From NCBI GenBank assembly GCA_023417735.1, contig JAEZEK010000249.1, forward strand, positions 1 through 8,354: DNA of 8,354 nucleotides. The letters are read 5' to 3'. Shown here one piece after another: positions 1 to 6,639 of this stretch. The translations under genes and the position numbers were made by a program. This DNA is from Pseudomonadota bacterium (GTDB lineage Bacteria; Pseudomonadota; Alphaproteobacteria; Rhizobiales; Afifellaceae). The notes under the pieces are model-generated. The model did no database searches and had not been told where the DNA came from. It saw only the letters and a list, made by a program, of their open reading frames with translations. How positions within the stretch are numbered: position 1 is the first letter of the stretch; every line of letters starts with the position of its first letter.

Positions 1-2138
1 TGCGGACGCTTTGCCGAGAAGCCGGCGGCCCATTCCCCGACGCGCGCCGCGCCAGGAATGACCTCGCGCAGATTGAGCAGCCCGGCGATTTTGGATGCCA
101 TGCCCGCATAGCGCGGCAGGTAGGCAACCAGCCAGTCATGTAGGGATAAGCGGCGTGATTTGTTGCGCGCCGCCAATACCTCGATCTTCATGCGCGCCAT
201 GTCGACGCCCGTCGGACACTCGCGCCGACAGCCCTTGCAGGAGACGCAGAGCTTCAAGGTCTCCATCATCTCGTCGCTGGCGAAGGCATCGGGCCCGAGC
301 TGGCCGGAGATGGCGAGACGGAGCGTGTTGGCACGCCCACGCGTGACGTGCTGCTCCTCCATCGTCACGCGATAGCTCGGGCACATCACCGCGCCGGCGA
401 GCTTTCTGCACTCGCCGTTGTTGTTGCACATCTCGACGGCGCCCTGGAACCCGCCGCCGGAGCCCGGCCATGCCGACCAGTCGAGCGCCGGCTTGAAATC
501 GGCCACCGCGTAGTCCGGCTTATAGCGAAACAGCGTGCGATCGTTCATGCGCGGCGGGCGCACGATCTTCCCGGGATTCATAATGCCGGTTGGGTCGAAG
601 CGGTCCTTGACTTCCTCGAAGAGCTCGACGGTCTTGCGGCCGTACATCATCTCGTGGAATTCGGAACGTACGAGACCGTCACCGTGCTCACCCGAATGTG
701 CGCCCTTGTGCTCCTTCACCATGGCGAACGCCTCTTCGGCGATCGCGCGCATGGTGGCGGCGTCTTTTTCGAGCTTCAGATTGAGCACAGGCCGCACATG
801 CAGGCAGCCGACCGAGGCGTGCGCGTACCAGGTGCCGCGCGTGCCGTGCTTCTCGAAGATCGCCGTCAGGCGGTCGGTGTAGTCCGCGAGGTGCTCGAGC
901 GGCACGGCGCAGTCCTCGACGAAGGACACCGGCTTCCCCGCTTCCTTCATCGACATCATGATGTTGAGGCCCGACTGGCGCACCTCCGTGATCGCCGCCT
1001 GCAGGCCGGCGTCCGTGATCTCGACGACGCCACCCAGGTTCCGCCCGTCCCGGTCCCAGCCATAGCCGAGGTCGCCCATCACCTCGCCGAGCATCCGGAG
1101 GCGGCGATGGTTCTCCGCCATGTCCTCCTCGGCGAACTCCACCAGCAGCACCGCATCCGGCTCGCCGCGCACGAAGCGCTCGACCGTCGGTCGGAACATC
1201 GCGATGTCGCGCGCCAGCTCGATCATGGTGCGGTCGACGAGCTCGACGGCGGTCGGCCCGAGGGGCACGATGTGCTGCGCCGCGTCCATCGCGTCGTAGA
1301 ACCGTGCGAAATGGCAGGCGCCCACGAGCTTCCGGCCGAGCAGCGGCGAGAGCTTCAGCTCGATCCGGGTGGAAAGCGCCAGCGTCCCCTCGGACCCGAC
1401 CAGGATGTCGGCCATATTGTTGGTCGGCCCGTTCGGCAGCAGCGCATCGACATTGTATCCGCCGACCCGGCGAATCACGTTCGGAAAGCGCTCCCGGATC
1501 TCGTCGGCGCTCTCGGCGCCGAGTGCCAGGAGGTCACGGAAGAGGCCCTCGTCCGGCCCGACCGCGTTCCGAAGGGCCTCGTCGCGCGATACGGCGTCGA
1601 ACCGGATCTTGCGCCCGTCCGCCGTCAGGGCGTCGATGGCGATGACGTTGTCGCGCATCATGCCGTACCGGATCGAGCGCGTGCCGCAGGAATTGTTTCC
1701 CGCCATGCCGCCGATCGTCGCCCGCGAGGCCGTCGAGACGTCGACGGGAAACCAGAGTCCGTGCGGCTTCAGCGCGCGGTTCAGCTCGTCCAGCACGATG
1801 CCGGGCTCCACGACGCAGCGCCGGTTCGCCGGATCGAGCTCCAGGATGCCGTTGAAGTGTTTCGACGTGTCGAGCACGAGCGAATCGTTGACCGTCTGCC
1901 CGCACTGGGACGTCCCGCCGCCTCGGGCGAGCACCGTGACCCCCTCCTCGCGGGCGATGGCGAGGGCGGCCGCGACGTCGTCCTCCCCGTGCACGAGCGC
2001 CACGCCGACCGGCATGATCTGGTAAAAGGACGCGTCCGTCGCATAGCGGCCGCGCGAGAAGGCGTCGAACAGGATCTCGCCCCGCAGTGCGGCACCGAGC
2101 CGGTTCTGAAGAGCGGGGCGAAGGGAGTAGACGGCCAT
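1..2138 (-). CDS. FAD-binding and Fe-S-binding D-2-hydroxyacid dehydrogenase (YdiJ/GlcD-like), 3' end missing
   Basis: The first 712 residues are present, and no stop occurs before the left edge. An FAD-binding PCMH-type domain fills about residues 45-270: RGGGTSQCGQ (72-81), the ATIGGMAGNNSCG stretch (140-152), then VGGYN (225-229) and VGSEGT (247-252). A FAD-oxidase C-terminal domain follows, with the paired histidines of HASVGCLH (440-447), GEHGDG (483-488) and FDPTGIMNPGK (514-524). Next come two ferredoxin-like cysteine sets: C571-x5-C577-x8-C586-P, then CxxCxxCxxxCP at C631, C634, C637 and C641. This order is that of the roughly 1000-residue FAD/4Fe-4S dehydrogenases that oxidise D-2-hydroxy acids (D-lactate, D-2-hydroxyglutarate, glycolate) and pass electrons to the respiratory chain. 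The cysteine-rich C-terminal domain expected in that family would lie off the window. The start at 2138 is preceded by GAGGT; an in-frame ATG at 2180 exists but lies inside the putative operator. It is divergent from the aminotransferase/TRAP operon. The family is secure, the substrate unknown. Confidence 0.93.
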   Translation of the reverse strand, partial: MAVYSLRPALQNRLGAALRGEILFDAFSRGRYATDASFYQIMPVGVALVHGEDDVAAALAIAREEGVTVLARGGGTSQCGQTVNDSLVLDTSKHFNGILELDPANRRCVVEPGIVLDELNRALKPHGLWFPVDVSTASRATIGGMAGNNSCGTRSIRYGMMRDNVIAIDALTADGRKIRFDAVSRDEALRNAVGPDEGLFRDLLALGAESADEIRERFPNVIRRVGGYNVDALLPNGPTNNMADILVGSEGTLALSTRIELKLSPLLGRKLVGACHFARFYDAMDAAQHIVPLGPTAVELVDRTMIELARDIAMFRPTVERFVRGEPDAVLLVEFAEEDMAENHRRLRMLGEVMGDLGYGWDRDGRNLGGVVEITDAGLQAAITEVRQSGLNIMMSMKEAGKPVSFVEDCAVPLEHLADYTDRLTAIFEKHGTRGTWYAHASVGCLHVRPVLNLKLEKDAATMRAIAEEAFAMVKEHKGAHSGEHGDGLVRSEFHEMMYGRKTVELFEEVKDRFDPTGIMNPGKIVRPPRMNDRTLFRYKPDYAVADFKPALDWSAWPGSGGGFQGAVEMCNNNGECRKLAGAVMCPSYRVTMEEQHVTRGRANTLRLAISGQLGPDAFASDEMMETLKLCVSCKGCRRECPTGVDMARMKIEVLAARNKSRRLSLHDWLVAYLPRYAGMASKIAGLLNLREVIPGAARVGEWAAGFSAKRP

Positions 2139-2142
2139 CGGG

Positions 2143-2147
2143 ACCTC
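2143..2147 (-). promoter_or_regulatory. Ribosome binding site of the FAD/Fe-S dehydrogenase
   Basis: On the minus strand the sequence GAGGT lies five bases before the ATG at 2138. It favours this start over the in-frame ATG at 2180 and the in-frame GTG at 2165, which would place the start within the control region. Confidence 0.6.
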
Positions 2148-2158
2148 GACATCGGCGC

Positions 2159-2193
2159 TTAACACGAATAATGAATGCATAATTCACTTGCAA
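2159..2193. promoter_or_regulatory. Divergent promoter/operator region with inverted repeat
   Basis: This is an AT-rich pocket in an otherwise GC-rich window, between two divergent starts (2138 minus, 2240 plus). TGAAT (2172-2176) and ATTCA (2182-2186) form an inverted repeat around a five-base centre, GCATA. A plus-strand -10-like CATAAT lies at 2178-2183, within the repeat, with no good -35 at normal spacing. For the minus strand, TTGCAA (2193-2188, itself a palindrome) sits 17 bases from a poor -10, TATTCG (2170-2165). The repeat is well placed for a dimeric regulator controlling both directions, but the regulator gene is not in the window and its family is not identifiable. The repeat is seen; the function is inferred. 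Confidence 0.5.
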
Positions 2194-2239
2194 CCGATGC
2201 AGCGTCGCGCCGCATGGCGCCGACACCACGGAGTTCCCG

Positions 2240-3439
2240 ATGCGCACCCCCGGCCGGCACTTCCTGCAGATCCCCGGTCCCACCAACGTCCCGGACCGAA
2301 TCCTGCGGGCGATGGACATGCCTACCATGGACCATCGCAGCCCCGCATTCGGTGCGCTCGGCCGCCGCGTGCTCGACGGCATGAAGACGATCTTCAAGTG
2401 CTCGGGGCCGGTCATCATCTATCCGGCTTCGGGAACGGGCGCCTGGGAAGCGGCGCTGGTGAACACGCTCTCGCCCGGCGACGCCGTGCTCATGTACGAA
2501 ACTGGCCATTTCGCCTCGCTGTGGCGCGGGCTCGCCTCCCGCCTCGGCCTGGAGCCGGAATTCCTGCAGGGCGACTGGCGGTCCGGCCTTCATCCGGAGG
2601 CGATCGAGGATCGCCTGCGCGAGGACCGCGAGCACCGCATCAAGGCGGTCTGCGTCGTCCACAACGAGACGTCGACCGGCTGCGCCACGCGTATCGACGC
2701 CGTGCGAAAGGCGATGGATGCCGCCGGCCATCCGGCGCTGCTCATGGTGGACACCATCTCCTCCCTCGCCTCGATCGACTTCCGCCAGGACGAGTGGGGT
2801 GTCGACGTCACCGTGGGCGGCTCGCAGAAGGGGCTCATGCTGCCTCCGGGCCTCTCCTTCAACGCCCTGAGCGAGAAGGCGCTGGCGGCGTCCAGGACTT
2901 CGAAGCTGCCGAAGTCCTTCTGGTCCTGGGACGAGATGCTCGCCGCAAACGAGAATGGCTTCTTCCCCTACACGCCCGCGACCAACCTCCTCTACGGCCT
3001 CGCCGAAGCCATCGACATGCTGCACGAGGAAGGGCTCGACAACGTGTTCCTGAGGCACGCGCGCCACGGCGAGGCGACCCGGCGCGCGGTGCAAGCCTGG
3101 GGCCTCGAAGTGTTCTGCCGGGAGCCGCGCCACTATTCGGGCTCGCTGACCGCCGTCCTCATGCCCGAGGGCCACAGCGCCGACCGCTTCCGCCGGATCG
3201 TCGCGGAGACCTTCGACATGTCGCTCGGCAACGGTCTTTCGAAGATCGCGGACCGCGTGTTCCGGATCGGCCATCTCGGCGACTTCAACGACCTGATGCT
3301 CGCCGGCACGCTGTCCGGCGTCGAGATGGGCCTCGAGCTCGCCGGCGTGCCGCACAGCCGCGGCGGCGTCCAGGCCGCGCTCGACTATCTCGGCTCCAGC
3401 GCCGGACGCGGGGAGACAAGAAAGGCCGCGGCGGAATAG
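2240..3439 (+). CDS. Class V PLP aminotransferase, serine-glyoxylate / aspartate-glyoxylate aminotransferase-like
   Basis: This 399-residue fold-type I aminotransferase matches the usual length of its family. The N-terminal IPGPTNVPDRILRAM (11-25) and MDHRSPAF (30-37) are hallmarks of the alanine/serine-glyoxylate group. SGTG (64-67) is the phosphate-binding turn, D171 in MVDTISS should contact the pyridine nitrogen, K197 in GSQKG is the Schiff-base lysine, and R342 in VFRIGHLGD should bind the substrate carboxylate. Known relatives are serine-glyoxylate aminotransferase of the serine cycle and BhcA, aspartate-glyoxylate aminotransferase of the beta-hydroxyaspartate cycle. Both use glyoxylate as amino acceptor and both resemble this protein. 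GGAG (2230-2233) lies six bases before the ATG. It is the first gene of a run continuing into the TRAP genes after a 65-base gap, and divergent from the hydroxyacid dehydrogenase, so it probably acts on the product of that enzyme or on an imported compound. The exact substrate pair is not determinable here. Confidence 0.92.
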   Translation: MRTPGRHFLQIPGPTNVPDRILRAMDMPTMDHRSPAFGALGRRVLDGMKTIFKCSGPVIIYPASGTGAWEAALVNTLSPGDAVLMYETGHFASLWRGLASRLGLEPEFLQGDWRSGLHPEAIEDRLREDREHRIKAVCVVHNETSTGCATRIDAVRKAMDAAGHPALLMVDTISSLASIDFRQDEWGVDVTVGGSQKGLMLPPGLSFNALSEKALAASRTSKLPKSFWSWDEMLAANENGFFPYTPATNLLYGLAEAIDMLHEEGLDNVFLRHARHGEATRRAVQAWGLEVFCREPRHYSGSLTAVLMPEGHSADRFRRIVAETFDMSLGNGLSKIADRVFRIGHLGDFNDLMLAGTLSGVEMGLELAGVPHSRGGVQAALDYLGSSAGRGETRKAAAE

Positions 3440-3455
3440 TGTTCGAACGAGAAGA

Positions 3456-3470
3456 CCGGCGGCAAGCCGG
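3456..3470 (+). other. Small intercistronic hairpin between aminotransferase and dctP
   Basis: CCGGC (3456-3460) and GCCGG (3466-3470) can pair around a five-base loop. No T-run follows, so it is not a classical terminator. It could mark the 5' edge of a processed dctP message, but a short GC palindrome like this can arise by chance. Confidence 0.25.
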
Positions 3471-3504
3471 CGCTCACTGGAAACGAATAACGGGAGGAAT
3501 ACCC

Positions 3505-4485
3505 ATGACACTCGCAGCCCGCCTTGCGGGGCTCATTCTGGCCGCGGCGATCGCGTCCCCGGCCCTTGCCCAGACGGAACTGAAGTTCGGCCATGTCGGC
3601 GAGCCGGGTTCCCTGTTCGAGGCCTCCGCCAACAAGTTCGCCGAGATCGCCAATGAAAGGCTCGGCGACAAGGCCAAGGTCGTCGTCTACGGCTCCAGCC
3701 AGCTCGGCGGCGACGACGAGCTCCTCCAGAAGCTGAAGCTCGGCACCGTCGATTTCGCGCTTCCTTCCACGGTCATGTCCTCCGTGGTCCCGGCCTTCGG
3801 CATGTTCGAGATGCCCTATCTCGTGAAGGACCGCGACCACATGAAGAAGATCGAGGGCGACGTCGTCTGGCCCGCGCTCGCCCCCGCTGCCGAGGAGAAG
3901 GGCTACAAGATCCTCGGCATCTGGGAGAACGGCTTCCGCCACATCACCAACAGCAAGCATCCAATCAACACGCCGGAAGACCTGAAGGGCATCAAGCTGC
4001 GCGTGCCGAAGGGCGTCTGGCGCGTGAAGATGTTCCAGATCTACGGCGCCAACCCGACGCCGATGGCCTTTTCCGAGGTCTTCGTCGCGCTGCAGACGGG
4101 CGTCATCGACGGCCAGGAGAACCCGCTCGCCCAGATCGCGAGCGCCAAGTTCCAGGAAGTCCAGAAGTTCCTGTCGATGACCGGCCACGTCTACACCCCG
4201 GCCTACGTGGTGGTGGGCTCCAACAAGTTCGGCCGCCTCGACGAGGAGACGCAGAAGATCCTCGAGGAGGCCGCCAAGGAGACGCAGGCCTTCGTCTACG
4301 AGAAGGCGGCGGAACTCGACCGCGATCTCGTGAAGGTCATCACCGATGCTGGCGTCGCGATGAACGAGGTCGACAAGGACGCCTTCATCAAGGCTTCCAA
4401 GCCGGTCTACGACGCCTTCGCCACCGAAGTCCCAGAGGGCAAGGCGCTGGTCGACAAGGCGCTCGCGCTCGGCCAGAGCTCCTGA
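3505..4485 (+). CDS. dctP: TRAP transporter periplasmic solute-binding protein, DctP family
   Basis: This protein has 326 residues, typical for DctP. A Sec signal peptide with hydrophobic core at about 7-18 ends in ALA-Q, with cleavage predicted after A22. The mature protein starts with TELKFGHV, a usual DctP opening. Family marks include GSSQLGGDDELLQKLKLGTVDF (63-84), ENGFRHITNSKHPI (141-154), the LRVP segment with R166, the arginine that normally salt-bridges the ligand carboxylate, and LQTGVIDGQENPL (196-208). It captures a carboxylated solute in the periplasm and hands it to DctQM. GGAGG (3493-3497) lies seven bases before the ATG, the strongest ribosome site in the operon. A reading frame open from 2188 runs into this gene without a stop, but signal peptide and ribosome site fix the start at 3505. 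The ligand is unknown; a 2-hydroxy or amino acid would fit the neighbours. Confidence 0.95.
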   Translation: MTLAARLAGLILAAAIASPALAQTELKFGHVGEPGSLFEASANKFAEIANERLGDKAKVVVYGSSQLGGDDELLQKLKLGTVDFALPSTVMSSVVPAFGMFEMPYLVKDRDHMKKIEGDVVWPALAPAAEEKGYKILGIWENGFRHITNSKHPINTPEDLKGIKLRVPKGVWRVKMFQIYGANPTPMAFSEVFVALQTGVIDGQENPLAQIASAKFQEVQKFLSMTGHVYTPAYVVVGSNKFGRLDEETQKILEEAAKETQAFVYEKAAELDRDLVKVITDAGVAMNEVDKDAFIKASKPVYDAFATEVPEGKALVDKALALGQSS

Positions 4486-4495
4486 TCCGCATCAC

Positions 4496-4520
4496 GGGGC
4501 TTCCGCACCGCGGAGGCCCC
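4496..4520 (+). promoter_or_regulatory. Stable intercistronic hairpin after dctP
   Basis: Bases 4496-4506 and 4510-4520 form an 11-bp stem, all Watson-Crick apart from one U-G pair, closed by a three-base ACC loop, beginning ten bases after the dctP stop. No T-run follows and dctQ starts 23 bases later, so full termination is unlikely. Such structures behind binding-protein genes typically protect the upstream message from 3' decay or attenuate transcription, raising the ratio of binding protein to membrane subunits. The structure is seen; the role is inferred. Confidence 0.6.
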
Positions 4521-4543
4521 CCACGCCACGGCGGATTCCCCCG

Positions 4544-5134
4544 ATGTCATTCGTGAACTGGGCGTCGCGCGCGCTCGAACTGATCCTCGAGATCGTCTCG
4601 GGCGTGCTGGTCGTCGCGCTGACGGCGATCGTCGTCTACGCGGTCGTGACGCGGACGATGGGCTCATCGCCGAGCTGGTACGACGAGGTGGCCTCGGTGC
4701 TGCTCGCCTGGCTCACCTATTATGCGAGCGCGCTCGCCGCCCTGAAGCGCGGCCATATCGGCTTCGACGGCGTGCTGATGGCGCTTCCGGTCGGCCCCCG
4801 CATGGCGCTCGCCGTCGTCGGGGAGATCATCGTCATTGGCTTCTTCGTCATCCTCGCCTGGATGGGCATGGTGGTTCTCGAGGTGCTCGAGGGATCGACG
4901 CTCGTCTCCCTCACCTGGGTGCCGATCCAGCTCACCCAATCCGTCATTCCAGTCGGCGCGGCGCTCTTCATCCTGGGCGAGATCCTGTCCATGCCGGGCT
5001 ATTTCGCGAAGCTCAGGGCCGGCATCTCGCTCGAGCACGAGGAGGTCGAGCAGGCGATCGCGGCGGCGAAGGAGGAGTTCGGGGATGATCCCGACGCCAT
5101 CCTGCGCGGCCGGGCCGGGAGGGCGCATCCGTGA
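4544..5134 (+). CDS. dctQ: TRAP transporter small membrane subunit, DctQ family
   Basis: This 196-residue protein has four predicted membrane segments at about 15-37, 48-67, 87-112 and 128-149, the standard DctQ topology. It carries the family patterns SWYDEVASVLLAWLTYY (44-60) and LKRGHIGFDGVL (67-78). DctQ forms the scaffold of the membrane part with DctM and helps dock the loaded binding protein. The charged C-terminal tail (about 158-196, rich in E, D and R) is longer than the minimum needed after the last helix and should be cytoplasmic. The ribosome site is weak (GGCGGA at 4530-4535, eight bases before the ATG), in line with lower expression than dctP. Its TGA stop overlaps the start of dctM. 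Confidence 0.93.
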   Translation: MSFVNWASRALELILEIVSGVLVVALTAIVVYAVVTRTMGSSPSWYDEVASVLLAWLTYYASALAALKRGHIGFDGVLMALPVGPRMALAVVGEIIVIGFFVILAWMGMVVLEVLEGSTLVSLTWVPIQLTQSVIPVGAALFILGEILSMPGYFAKLRAGISLEHEEVEQAIAAAKEEFGDDPDAILRGRAGRAHP

Positions 5135-6414
5135 TCCTCGCCCTCATGCTGCTCGGGCTGTTCGCCCTCATCCTCATCAACGTTCCCATCGCCGTCGCGC
5201 TCGGCGTGGTGGCCGTCGTCGCCATGGTTGCGACGCAGGGCGTGGACATCCTGCCGAACGTCGCGCTCGTCATGTATGACGGCGCGCGCAGCTTCCCGCT
5301 GCTGGCGATACCGCTCTTCATCCTCGCCGGCGCCATCATGAACGCGTCGGGCATCTCGCGCCGCCTGATCGCCTTCGCCTCCGCGCTGTTCGGCTTCATC
5401 CGCGGCGGTCTGGCGATGATCAACATCGGCGTCTCCATGTTCTTCGCCGAAATCTCGGGCTCGGCCGTCGCCGACGTCGCGGCGGTCGGCACGATCATCA
5501 TCCCGGCCATGGAGAAGCGGGGCTATCCCCGCGCGTTCGCCGCAGCAGTCACGTCCTCCTCCGCCTCGCTTGCCATCATCATCCCGCCGTCGATCCCGAT
5601 GATCCTCTACGGGGTGATGGCCAATGCCTCGATCGTGCAGCTCTTCGTGGCCGGCATCGTGCCGGGCATCATCGGCGGCTTCTCGATGATGCTCCTCTGC
5701 TATTACTTCGCCCGCCGCTACGGCTGGCCGGTCGAGGAGATCTTCAACCTCGGCCGGGTCTGGCGGACCTTCAAGGAGGCCGCCTGGGCCTTCGTGATGC
5801 CGGTGATCATCCTCGGCTCGATCTTCGGCGGCTTCGTCACCGCGACCGAAGGCGCGGGCCTCGCGGTCGTGGCGGCGCTCTTCATCGGCGGCGTCGTGTA
5901 CCGCGATCTCGACCTCCGCTATCTCCGCCAGGCGATCCTCGACGGCGCGGTCCAGACGGCGATCGTCATGCTGCTCGTGGCGGCCTCCGCGCTGGTCGGC
6001 GTCTACCTGACCGAAATGCGGCTGCCGCAACAGCTCGCCCAGGCGATTCTCGGCATGACGCAGAACCAGTACGTCATCCTGGCGCTCCTCAACGTCTTCT
6101 TCCTGGTGATCGGCTTCTTCCTGCATTCGGCGGCCGCGATCATCCTGGTGATCCCGATCGTCGTGCCCCTCATCACCGCCGTCGGCATCGATCCCGTGCA
6201 TTTCGGCCTGATCGTCACGCTCAACCTCGCCATCGGCCAGCAGACGCCGCCGGTCGCGAGCGTCCTGATCACCGCCTGCTCCATCGCCAAGGCCGACATC
6301 TGGGAGGTTTCGAAGGTCAACGTCTGGTTCATCGCCGTGTTGACCGCCGTCCTGATGCTCGTGACCTACGTGCCGATCGTCCCGATGGGCCTCGTCGAGT
6401 ACTTCTACCGGTAG
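5131..6414 (+). CDS. dctM: TRAP transporter large permease subunit, DctM family
   Basis: This 427-residue, highly hydrophobic protein has about 11-13 membrane segments and the normal DctM length. Family motifs appear in order: IPLFILAGAIMN (60-71), AEISGSAVADVAAVGTIIIPAM (106-127, the first re-entrant, sodium-binding region in characterised relatives), IPPSIPMILYG (151-161), TATEGAG (237-243) and NLAIGQQTPPVAS (365-377, the second inverted-repeat site). It is the transport-catalysing subunit of a sodium-driven importer. The start is GTG at 5131, sharing the four bases GTGA with the dctQ stop; GGGAGGG (5117-5123) inside dctQ lies seven bases upstream. This indicates translational coupling that keeps Q and M equimolar. 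No further gene follows on this strand before the 225-base gap, so it is probably the last gene of the operon. Confidence 0.96.
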   Translation: MILALMLLGLFALILINVPIAVALGVVAVVAMVATQGVDILPNVALVMYDGARSFPLLAIPLFILAGAIMNASGISRRLIAFASALFGFIRGGLAMINIGVSMFFAEISGSAVADVAAVGTIIIPAMEKRGYPRAFAAAVTSSSASLAIIIPPSIPMILYGVMANASIVQLFVAGIVPGIIGGFSMMLLCYYFARRYGWPVEEIFNLGRVWRTFKEAAWAFVMPVIILGSIFGGFVTATEGAGLAVVAALFIGGVVYRDLDLRYLRQAILDGAVQTAIVMLLVAASALVGVYLTEMRLPQQLAQAILGMTQNQYVILALLNVFFLVIGFFLHSAAAIILVIPIVVPLITAVGIDPVHFGLIVTLNLAIGQQTPPVASVLITACSIAKADIWEVSKVNVWFIAVLTAVLMLVTYVPIVPMGLVEYFYR

Positions 6415-6471
6415 CCGGTCAGGCAGCCGGCGGAAGCGCGGCCCCTGCCCGCCCGTTCGGAAAAGCGCGCC

Positions 6472-6492
6472 CCTCCCCTTGAAGAGGTGAGG
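6472..6492 (+). terminator. Weak candidate terminator after dctM
   Basis: CCTC/GAGG and CCTT/GAGG arms form an imperfect stem with one C-T mismatch, one G-U pair and a GAA loop, about 58 bases after the dctM stop. No T-run follows. It is the only stem close to the operon end that I would consider, and termination could equally be Rho-dependent. Confidence 0.25.
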
Positions 6493-6532
6493 AACTTCCG
6501 CCATCTACCCCGCCGCGGGCCGGGCCCCTCTG

Positions 6533-6593
6533 ACGATGTCCCATCGTGATGTCGGACCGCATCGGGTGAACTCGATGCCGGGTCCGAAATCGC
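6533..6593 (+). promoter_or_regulatory. Structured leader upstream of the TerC-like gene
   Basis: Two overlapping hairpins lie 47-107 bases before the gene. The first pairs ACGATG (6533-6538) with CATCGT (6542-6547) over a TCC loop. The second is long: TCGGACCGCATCG (6552-6564) pairs with CGATGC (6573-6578) and GGTCCGA (6581-6587), leaving a two-base CG bulge and an eight-base loop. It extends past one mismatch through GTGAT (6546-6550) with ATCGC (6589-6593). The CGATG and CATCG repeats could swap partners, and bases 6546-6547 belong to both stems, so the two forms compete. TerC/Alx genes often carry the yybP-ykoY manganese riboswitch, but I do not see its conserved GGGGAGUAG core. The pairing is seen; regulation is inferred. 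Confidence 0.45.
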
Positions 6594-6615
6594 TCTGTCG
6601 CGCGCGGCATCGCGT

Positions 6616-6634
6616 TCCCTTCGAACAGGAGGGA
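6616..6634 (+). promoter_or_regulatory. Ribosome site of the TerC-like gene within a small hairpin
   Basis: AGGAGGGA (6627-6634) is a strong ribosome site five bases before the ATG at 6640. Its 3' half AGGGA (6630-6634) can pair with TCCCT (6616-6620) over a nine-base loop, so the site could be masked. The stem is only five pairs and may not be stable alone. Confidence 0.4.
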
Positions 6635-6639
6635 TTTCG

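Noticed and set aside
348..2162. A 604-codon open frame on the plus strand opposite the FAD/Fe-S dehydrogenase
   Set aside because: Its translation is rich in R, H, E, A and V without any domain, and it is a mirror of GC-rich codons in the real gene, which has full FAD and Fe-S motifs in its own frame.
2188..3504. A long N-terminal extension of DctP, open in frame from 2188
   Set aside because: The extension overlaps the aminotransferase in another frame and has arginine/proline-rich nonsense composition. The signal peptide and GGAGG site define the start at 3505.
2159..3511. A 450-codon open frame opposite the aminotransferase
   Set aside because: No recognisable motif. The sense strand encodes an intact PLP enzyme with all catalytic residues.
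6405..6414. Ten-base palindrome CTACCGGTAG at the dctM stop
   Set aside because: Too short and formed by the tyrosine, arginine and stop codons; no loop for a hairpin and no sign of function.
4999..6504. A 501-codon open frame opposite dctM, rich in D, E, H and R
   Set aside because: The charged composition is the expected complement of a hydrophobic membrane protein gene read on the other strand; no domain is visible.
6415..6639. yybP-ykoY manganese riboswitch in the leader of the TerC-like gene
   Set aside because: Expected from gene family, but the conserved GGGGAGUAG-type core and its partner loop are not found; only unrelated stems are seen.
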